Origin: Mucilaginibacter_A sp964236465
GTDB taxonomy: Bacteria; Bacteroidota; Bacteroidia; Sphingobacteriales; Sphingobacteriaceae
Length of the DNA stretch: 64,000 bases
NCBI GenBank assembly: GCA_964236465.1
Contig: CAXSBZ010000008.1
Coordinates: 43,995-107,994 of the forward strand
Direction of reading: 5' to 3'
Shown: in pieces, positions 59,329 to 64,000 of the stretch
Layout: the number at the start of each line of letters is the position of its first letter
Position numbering within the stretch: the first letter of the stretch is position 1
Made by a program: the position numbers and the translations under genes
Notes under the pieces: generated by a model
Database searches by the model: none
The model's input: only the letters and a program-made list of their open reading frames with translations
Told to the model about the DNA's origin: nothing

Positions 59329-61890
59329 ATGAACCCAACTCCGAATATTCAAAAACGCTCCATCAATTTCCGCTGGCTGCTGCAAATGGCTTGGCGCGAC
59401 AGTCGGAAAAACCGCTCGCGCCTGTTCCTTTTCATTTCTTCCATCGTTTTGGGGATTGCTTCGCTGGTTGCCATTTATTCTTTTGGCTTTAATTTGAAGC
59501 AGGATATCGACCGCCAGGCAGCAGAACTGGTTGGTGCCGATATGGTTATTTCCGGCAACAAACCTGTTTCTCCGCAGACACAAAAACTGATCGACTCGCT
59601 GGGCGACCGGAAATCCTCGCAACGCAGTTTTGTGTCGATGGTTTCCTTCACCAAAAGCCAGGGCACGCGTTTGGTGGAAGTGCGCGCGCTGGAAGGTGCT
59701 TTCCCGTATTATGGCTCGATTGAAACCACGCCGATCTCCGCAGCAACCACTTTCCGCAAAAACAAACAAGTGCTAGCCGACAAAAATTTGATGTTACAAT
59801 TCAACGCGCATCCCGGCGATTCGCTCAAAATTGGCAACGTTACGTTTACCATTGCCGGCACTTTGGATAAAGCACCTGGACAAACCAGTTTGTCAGCTTC
59901 CGTGGCACCGGTGGTTTACATGCCGCTGGCGTACTTGCAGCAAACCGGTTTGATGGCGCGCGGCAGCCGCATCAATTACAGTTATTACATCAAATACGAC
60001 CGGCAAGAAAACATTGAAAAACTAACGCCCAAAATCGAACCGCGGCTGGATAAAGAAGATTTGAGCCTGCAAACTGTGGCTTCACAAAAAGAACAAACCA
60101 CCCGCTCTTTTGAAGATCTGACCAAGTTTTTGGCCCTGGTTGGCTTTATCGCTTTGCTGTTGGGCTGTATCGGCGTGGCCAGTTCCATCCATATTTATGT
60201 GCGCGAAAAATTGAAAGCCATTGCCATCATGCGTTGTTTAGGGGTAAAATCTACCGAAGCTTTTTTGATTTATTTGATCCAGATTGTGGTAATCGGTTTT
60301 ATCGGTTCCGTGATCGGAGCTGCTTTAGGAACCATCATCCAGCAACTGCTTCCGATTGCTTTTAAAGATTTCCTGCCGATTGCCATCACCGTGGAAATTT
60401 CCTGGGCCTCTATCGGCACCGGGATTTTGCTGGGCGTGGTTATTTCCCTGCTTTTCGCGATGCTGCCCTTGGTTTCGGTGCGAAATATTTCTCCGCTAAA
60501 CACTTTGCGCGTTTCAGATGATGCCGTAAATTCCAAACGCGATCCGCTAAAATGGCTGGTTTACGCTTTGATTTTAGCTTTTGTAGTCGTGTTCACAAAA
60601 CTACAATTAGACAATTGGAAACAAGCCGTTGCGTTTACCGGTTTTGTGTTGATTGCCTTTTTGATTTTGACCGGCGTGGCAACTTTAATCATGTGGTTGC
60701 TGCGGAAATTCCTGCCGCTTTCCTGGAGTTACCTGTTGCGGCAGGGTTTTGCCAACTTGTACCGGCCAAATAATCAAACCATAATTTTGCTAGTTTCTAT
60801 TGGTTTGGGTACTGCTTTTATCAGCACTTTATTTTTTATCCAATCGATTTTACTAAGCCGGATCAATCTTTCTTCGGGCGGCAATCAGCCCAATTTAATT
60901 TTGTTTGATATCCAAACTAACCAGCAGCAACAAGTTGTCAGCCTTACCAAAAATCAGCATTTGCCCGTTTTCGGAATGGTGCCGATTGTAACGATCCGCT
61001 TGCAAGAACTGAACGGAAAAACAGCCGAAGTTTATAAAAAAGATACTTCATTAAAAGTTCCGCGCCCAGTTTTTAGTCGCGAATACCGCGTAACTTATCG
61101 TGATTCTCTGGTTTCTTCGGAAAAAATAACAGCCGGAACCTGGATTGGAAAAGTGGATGCGAATGTTGCCCAAATTCCGATTTCTATTGAAGAAAAATTT
61201 GCAGAACACAACCACCTAAAACTGGGTGATAAACTATTGTTCAATGTGCAAGGTGTTTTTATGACCACAAAAATAGCAAGCCTGCGCAAAGTAAACTGGA
61301 ACCGTATCCAAACCAATTTCCTGGTGCTCTTCCCAAAAGGCGTGTTGGATCAGGCACCGCAATATGATGTTTTTACCACGCATGTTCCGGATGCAGCCGC
61401 TTCGGCAAAATATCAGCAAGCTATTGTGAAGCAATTTCCTAATATTTCGATCATCGATCTGGCTTTGGTGCTGAAACTGCTGGATGACATTTTAGGAAAA
61501 ATTAGTTTCGTCATCCGTTTTATGGCCGGTTTCAGTATCCTGACGGGTTTGATCGTGCTGATTTCTTCCGTACTGATCAGCAAATACCAGCGTATTCAGG
61601 AAAGTGTTTTGTTGCGGACATTGGGTGCCAGCAAAAGGCAAATTTTAATCATCACCGGACTGGAATACTTTTTTCTGGGTGCAATTGCTGCTTTAACCGG
61701 CATCATTTTGTCCGTTCCCGGAAGCTGGGCTTTGGCCAAATATAGTTTTGATACACCCTTTTCGCCGCCGCTGCTGCCGGTGTTTATCTTGTTTTTTGTG
61801 GTGGCGATGGTTACTGTTTTAATTGGCCTATTTAACAGCCGCAGTGTTTTAAACCGGCCGCCGCTGGAAGTTTTAAGATCAGATGTTTAA
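59329..61890 (+). CDS. FtsX-like ABC permease (YbbP type)
   Basis: The protein has 853 residues with two FtsX-type halves. The first membrane helix (about 27-45: FLFISSIVLGIASLVAIYSF) is followed by a MacB-like periplasmic domain, then helices at about 255-400, 415-470, 490-515 and at the C-terminus (LIVLISSVLISKYQ, FFLGAIAALTGIIL, FVVAMVTVLIGLF). ILRTLGASKRQIL-like and IAIMRCLGVKSTEAFL match FtsX cytosolic loops. It forms the permease of the YbbA-like ATPase; substrates may be lipids or thioesters. Confidence 0.9.
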   Translation: MNPTPNIQKRSINFRWLLQMAWRDSRKNRSRLFLFISSIVLGIASLVAIYSFGFNLKQDIDRQAAELVGADMVISGNKPVSPQTQKLIDSLGDRKSSQRSFVSMVSFTKSQGTRLVEVRALEGAFPYYGSIETTPISAATTFRKNKQVLADKNLMLQFNAHPGDSLKIGNVTFTIAGTLDKAPGQTSLSASVAPVVYMPLAYLQQTGLMARGSRINYSYYIKYDRQENIEKLTPKIEPRLDKEDLSLQTVASQKEQTTRSFEDLTKFLALVGFIALLLGCIGVASSIHIYVREKLKAIAIMRCLGVKSTEAFLIYLIQIVVIGFIGSVIGAALGTIIQQLLPIAFKDFLPIAITVEISWASIGTGILLGVVISLLFAMLPLVSVRNISPLNTLRVSDDAVNSKRDPLKWLVYALILAFVVVFTKLQLDNWKQAVAFTGFVLIAFLILTGVATLIMWLLRKFLPLSWSYLLRQGFANLYRPNNQTIILLVSIGLGTAFISTLFFIQSILLSRINLSSGGNQPNLILFDIQTNQQQQVVSLTKNQHLPVFGMVPIVTIRLQELNGKTAEVYKKDTSLKVPRPVFSREYRVTYRDSLVSSEKITAGTWIGKVDANVAQIPISIEEKFAEHNHLKLGDKLLFNVQGVFMTTKIASLRKVNWNRIQTNFLVLFPKGVLDQAPQYDVFTTHVPDAAASAKYQQAIVKQFPNISIIDLALVLKLLDDILGKISFVIRFMAGFSILTGLIVLISSVLISKYQRIQESVLLRTLGASKRQILIITGLEYFFLGAIAALTGIILSVPGSWALAKYSFDTPFSPPLLPVFILFFVVAMVTVLIGLFNSRSVLNRPPLEVLRSDV

Positions 61891-62018
61891 AAAAAGCAGG
61901 CTAAAAGAAGCATGAAAAATATTTTCTATAAAAATTAATAATTATTGTAACCCTTCCGTTTTGCTTACCGTAGAAGTAAGTGGTTTTAGAATTAATTGGT
62001 TAATGTTCTGTTTTAGTT

Positions 62019-62055
62019 AAATCCCCGCTTTGCGAAAGGCGGGGATTTTTTTTGT
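62019..62055. terminator. Intrinsic terminator
   Basis: The stem CCCCGC/GCGGGG is extended by AAAT/ATTT around TTTGCGAAAG and ends in a run of eight T. It lies 130 bases after the ybbP-like gene and ends that transcript. The AT-rich accessory DNA begins just beyond it. Confidence 0.9.
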
Positions 62056-62174
62056 TTGTGAGAAATTATCTGTTCAGATTAATCTTGAGTGGAATTGAAT
62101 TATATTTGAAATAAAATCTTATATACTTTATACAAAAATAAAAGTGTTTAAGAATATAATAATTATCTGATAAA

Positions 62175-63449
62175 ATGAAAATTAGCAAGTTACATATTGA
62201 TACTTACAAGCACCTTCAAAATATAAGTTTTGATTTCACTTATCCAGAAGGTCATCCAAGTGAAGGTGAACCATTAAGAAAAATTTGTATTATAGGGCAA
62301 AGTGCAACAGGGAAAACTAGTATATTGGAACTTATAAAAAACAGTATTTCCAAATTAGAGTCTTTAGAAGTTGTAGGTGGAACCTATTTATCAAGTAAAG
62401 TAAATTTTGACGGTGAATTAGATTTATTATTTAATGATACAACAATCCTAACAAATAAAAATAACGCAAACAAAAATGGTATTGACTTTAATTATTCAGG
62501 TGTAGGAGGCTCAGTTACAAAGTTTATAAATGATAAAGTAAAGTTATTGTATTTAAGCTCAGACCTAATTTCAACACAAGCTATAAATATTTTAAATCAG
62601 AACCCTCTTGACATTTTAAATGAGCTTAACATTGAAAAGTATTCTTTAATTCAGAGTAAATTTAATAATACAAATTACATTTATCAATTTAGTCAGGAAG
62701 TTAACACCGAAATTTGGTTTTCATTATTATACAAAATTTTAGATTATAGAAAGAAATTCACACAACTAGTTTCTGAATTAATGAATAAAGGAATAATTAG
62801 TGATTTGAATAAATTGAATCAAGAGTTTAACAAATGGTCTGAAAAAAATGAAAATCCGCTTATATCATTCGCTAATTATTTTAATCCAATTTTAAAAAAG
62901 CTAAACTTGGAAGTTGATTTGATTAACACAGAATATTTGTTTCCAATAAAATCAAGTTATAATGAAGAAACAATTCCTATTTCCAATCTAAGTACCGGTA
63001 CAAAAGGATTATTGTTGTCCATGTTTCCATTATACGGATTAGATACTACCGACAGTATTATTTTAGTAGATGAACCTGAAAGGTCATTATTTCCGGATAT
63101 GCAAATTGATTTAATATCGCATTATCAAAACTTAGCACCAAATGCACAACTAATAATTGCAACACATTCTCCGTTTATTGCAGCAGCATTTGAACCGGAA
63201 GAAAGGTTTATTTTATATTTTGATGAAAACGGTAAAGTAGCAGTTCGCAAAGGAGAATCTCCAATAGGTGATGATCCGAATGACATTTTAACAAATGATT
63301 TTAATGTTGATTATTACAATGACTTTGGAAAAAAAGCCTACAAAAAATACCTTGACTTAAAAAGAAAAGTAGCACAGGAAATGGAGCCTAATAAGAAGAA
63401 GGAGCTTGTTGTTGCATTAGCAGAACTGGGAGATAAATATAATTTTTAA
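62175..63449 (+). CDS. AAA ATPase of a Septu-like (PtuA-type) defence pair
   Basis: The protein has 424 residues starting MKISKLHIDTYKHLQNISFD, the fold of RecF/SMC-type ATPases. Walker A is GQSATGKTSI (about 40-49), Walker B SIILVDEPERSLFPDMQ, then IIATHSPFIAAAF. The C-terminal tail is charged and helical. The stop overlaps the start of an HNH-like gene by 1 base. The pairing of such an ATPase with an HNH protein is the Septu (PtuA-PtuB) arrangement, known for anti-phage defence. AT-rich, no repeat copies. Confidence 0.75.
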   Translation: MKISKLHIDTYKHLQNISFDFTYPEGHPSEGEPLRKICIIGQSATGKTSILELIKNSISKLESLEVVGGTYLSSKVNFDGELDLLFNDTTILTNKNNANKNGIDFNYSGVGGSVTKFINDKVKLLYLSSDLISTQAINILNQNPLDILNELNIEKYSLIQSKFNNTNYIYQFSQEVNTEIWFSLLYKILDYRKKFTQLVSELMNKGIISDLNKLNQEFNKWSEKNENPLISFANYFNPILKKLNLEVDLINTEYLFPIKSSYNEETIPISNLSTGTKGLLLSMFPLYGLDTTDSIILVDEPERSLFPDMQIDLISHYQNLAPNAQLIIATHSPFIAAAFEPEERFILYFDENGKVAVRKGESPIGDDPNDILTNDFNVDYYNDFGKKAYKKYLDLKRKVAQEMEPNKKKELVVALAELGDKYNF

Positions 63450-64000
63450 TGAGAAAAGTTATTAAAAATTCTGATTCTAAGATTATAACTGACCAACTGA
63501 AATATAATTCTGGAAGTTCTACAAGTAAACTAATTTCAGAGATATTATTAAATGAACAAAAAAGCTTTTGTGCTTACACAGACGAACATATAAGCAGAAC
63601 GGATGCAAGAGATATAGAACATTTTAACCCAACACTTAAAAACACACCACAAGATAATTATTACAATTGGTTTCTGGTAAAACATCAATGGAACAACGAA
63701 AAAAGTTACAAGTGGGATAAGTATCAGCCAGTATTACTTCCTACTGCAGATGATTTTGAAGAAAGAATAATATACATTGATGGTGACTATTTTAGCAGAT
63801 CAGAATTTGATATTGAAGCGAAGAATTTAGTGAGCTTGTTAAAATTAGATGATATAGAATTAGCAAGAAAGCGAAAAAAGTATATCGCAAGGAAACGTAA
63901 AGAAATAAAAGATTTTGAACAAGGCGCTTTTGCTTTTTTCTCTATTTTGATAGATGACGATCGGTGCCAAGTATCTTATTTAAGAGCTATAAAAGAAGAA
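63449..64000 (+). CDS. HNH nuclease-like (PtuB-type), cut by the window end
   Basis: The frame starts at 63449 and is open to the window edge (184 residues visible). FCAYTDEHISRTDARDIEHF with C41, D55, E57 and H58, then NYYNWFLVKHQWNNEKS, resembles the HNH site of PtuB-type nucleases (C-A-Y-C ... DIEHF). The second Cys of the usual CxxC is Thr-Asp here, so metal binding may differ. A basic helical stretch follows (ELARKRKKYIARKRKEIKDF). Translation is coupled to the ATPase gene. Confidence 0.7.
   Translation, partial: MRKVIKNSDSKIITDQLKYNSGSSTSKLISEILLNEQKSFCAYTDEHISRTDARDIEHFNPTLKNTPQDNYYNWFLVKHQWNNEKSYKWDKYQPVLLPTADDFEERIIYIDGDYFSRSEFDIEAKNLVSLLKLDDIELARKRKKYIARKRKEIKDFEQGAFAFFSILIDDDRCQVSYLRAIKEE

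Larger units (their letters stand above)
1261..61913. repeat. Dispersed 12-mer repeat family (56 exact copies, candidate uptake sequence)
   Basis: Start positions of exact copies, read by eye. ATGCTTCTTTTA: + 2051, 2315, 3775, 10583, 13094, 15529, 17062, 21183, 28101, 31218, 37780, 39969, 52719, 52830, 57438, 58300, 59209; - 1261, 11112, 13224, 28075, 31462, 39942, 41690, 47915, 61902. ATACTTCTTTTA: + 13445, 44698, 50694; - 3146, 8589, 8615, 14834, 19247, 28454, 40971, 52752, 52862. ATGCTGTTTTTA: + 6485, 18631, 21563, 26772, 30926, 37531, 48788, 49658; - 34530, 46371, 57717, 59270. ATACTGTTTTTA: + 33798, 36349, 47289, 48905; - 21770, 26022. Many continue with TCGG/CCGG and, six to seven bases after the core, TAAAATTGG. 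34 lie between genes and 22 inside genes. Confidence 0.85.

Noticed and set aside
1261..61913. The dispersed 12-mer as a CRISPR array or tandem repeat
   Set aside because: Copies are scattered at irregular distances over 60 kb, on both strands, and without spacers of even length or cas genes.
1261..61913. The dispersed 12-mer as the housekeeping promoter
   Set aside because: Many copies lie inside genes or at gene ends on either strand. The core CTTCTTTTAT does not match TTTG/TAnnTTTG. Only the tail gives an occasional partial match.
62175..64000. Retron or OLD-family nuclease reading of the ATPase operon
   Set aside because: I see no reverse transcriptase gene and no TOPRIM motif in the ATPase; the HNH partner fits the Septu layout better.
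1..64000. tRNA, rRNA or tmRNA genes
   Set aside because: No cloverleaf with a GGTTCGAATCC-type T arm or rRNA segment was found in the intergenic regions.

Overview
The window is a chromosomal segment of a member of the Bacteroidota, most likely a sphingobacterium related to Pedobacter or Mucilaginibacter. The evidence is a short primary sigma factor of the Bacteroidota type, a PorP/SprF protein next to a large PKD protein with a type B type IX secretion (T9SS) C-terminal domain, an LptD-like protein beside cinA, an amidase-mlaD pair, TAnnTTTG-like -7 promoter elements and few Shine-Dalgarno sites. The genus is a guess. I see no rRNA, tRNA, CRISPR array, phage or transposase gene.

Layout. 1-8.6 kb: a truncated AT-rich gene, a small lipoprotein, a TMEM175-type channel, an acyltransferase E2, cinA, the LptD-like gene, a peptidoglycan amidase and an MCE/MlaD protein. 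8.6-17.6 kb: rnz, a STAS protein, purC, phoH, a SAM hydrolase, an MsbA-type ABC exporter, a beta-CASP nuclease and a lipoprotein. 17.6-30.9 kb: a small AT-rich island with a stand-alone EF-Tu domain 3-like protein, then serA, serC, rpe, rpoD, a pseudouridine synthase, a response regulator, a TlpA-like lipoprotein, gatB, an Asn/Gly-rich secreted protein and alaS. 31-41 kb: a MITE-like element, merR, a lipid kinase, a phosphoesterase, a helix-hairpin-helix/beta-barrel protein directly followed by comEC, and several enzymes. 41-53 kb: two PIN toxin-antitoxin pairs, priA, tsaB, yidD-rnpA-rpmH, a ChaN-like protein, mscL and rpoN. 53-62 kb: the T9SS pair and the divergent tesA / ybbA-ybbP-like locus. 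62-64 kb: an AT-rich ATPase plus HNH nuclease pair resembling Septu defence, cut by the window end.

The most striking feature is a dispersed short repeat. The 12-mer ATRCTTCTTTTA occurs 38 times, and its sister form ATRCTGTTTTTA 18 times, counting both strands. That is 56 exact copies, about 0.9 per kb, where chance predicts well under one. Copies often continue with TCGG and a TAAAATTGG-like tract. They lie on both strands, mostly between genes (34 copies) but also inside genes (22). Some form inverted pairs that look like terminators between convergent genes. These are the hallmarks of the DNA uptake sequences of Neisseria (DUS) and Pasteurellaceae (USS), which I do not know to be described in Bacteroidota. 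The window also holds comEC, which itself carries three exact copies, directly downstream of a protein joining a ComEA-like helix-hairpin-helix region to an outer-membrane barrel-like region. Two places (after rpoN and after the ChaN-like gene) carry a duplicated gene tail plus motif, as if foreign or sister DNA had recombined there. My leading hypothesis is a self-specific natural transformation system in this lineage. It is inferred from pattern alone.
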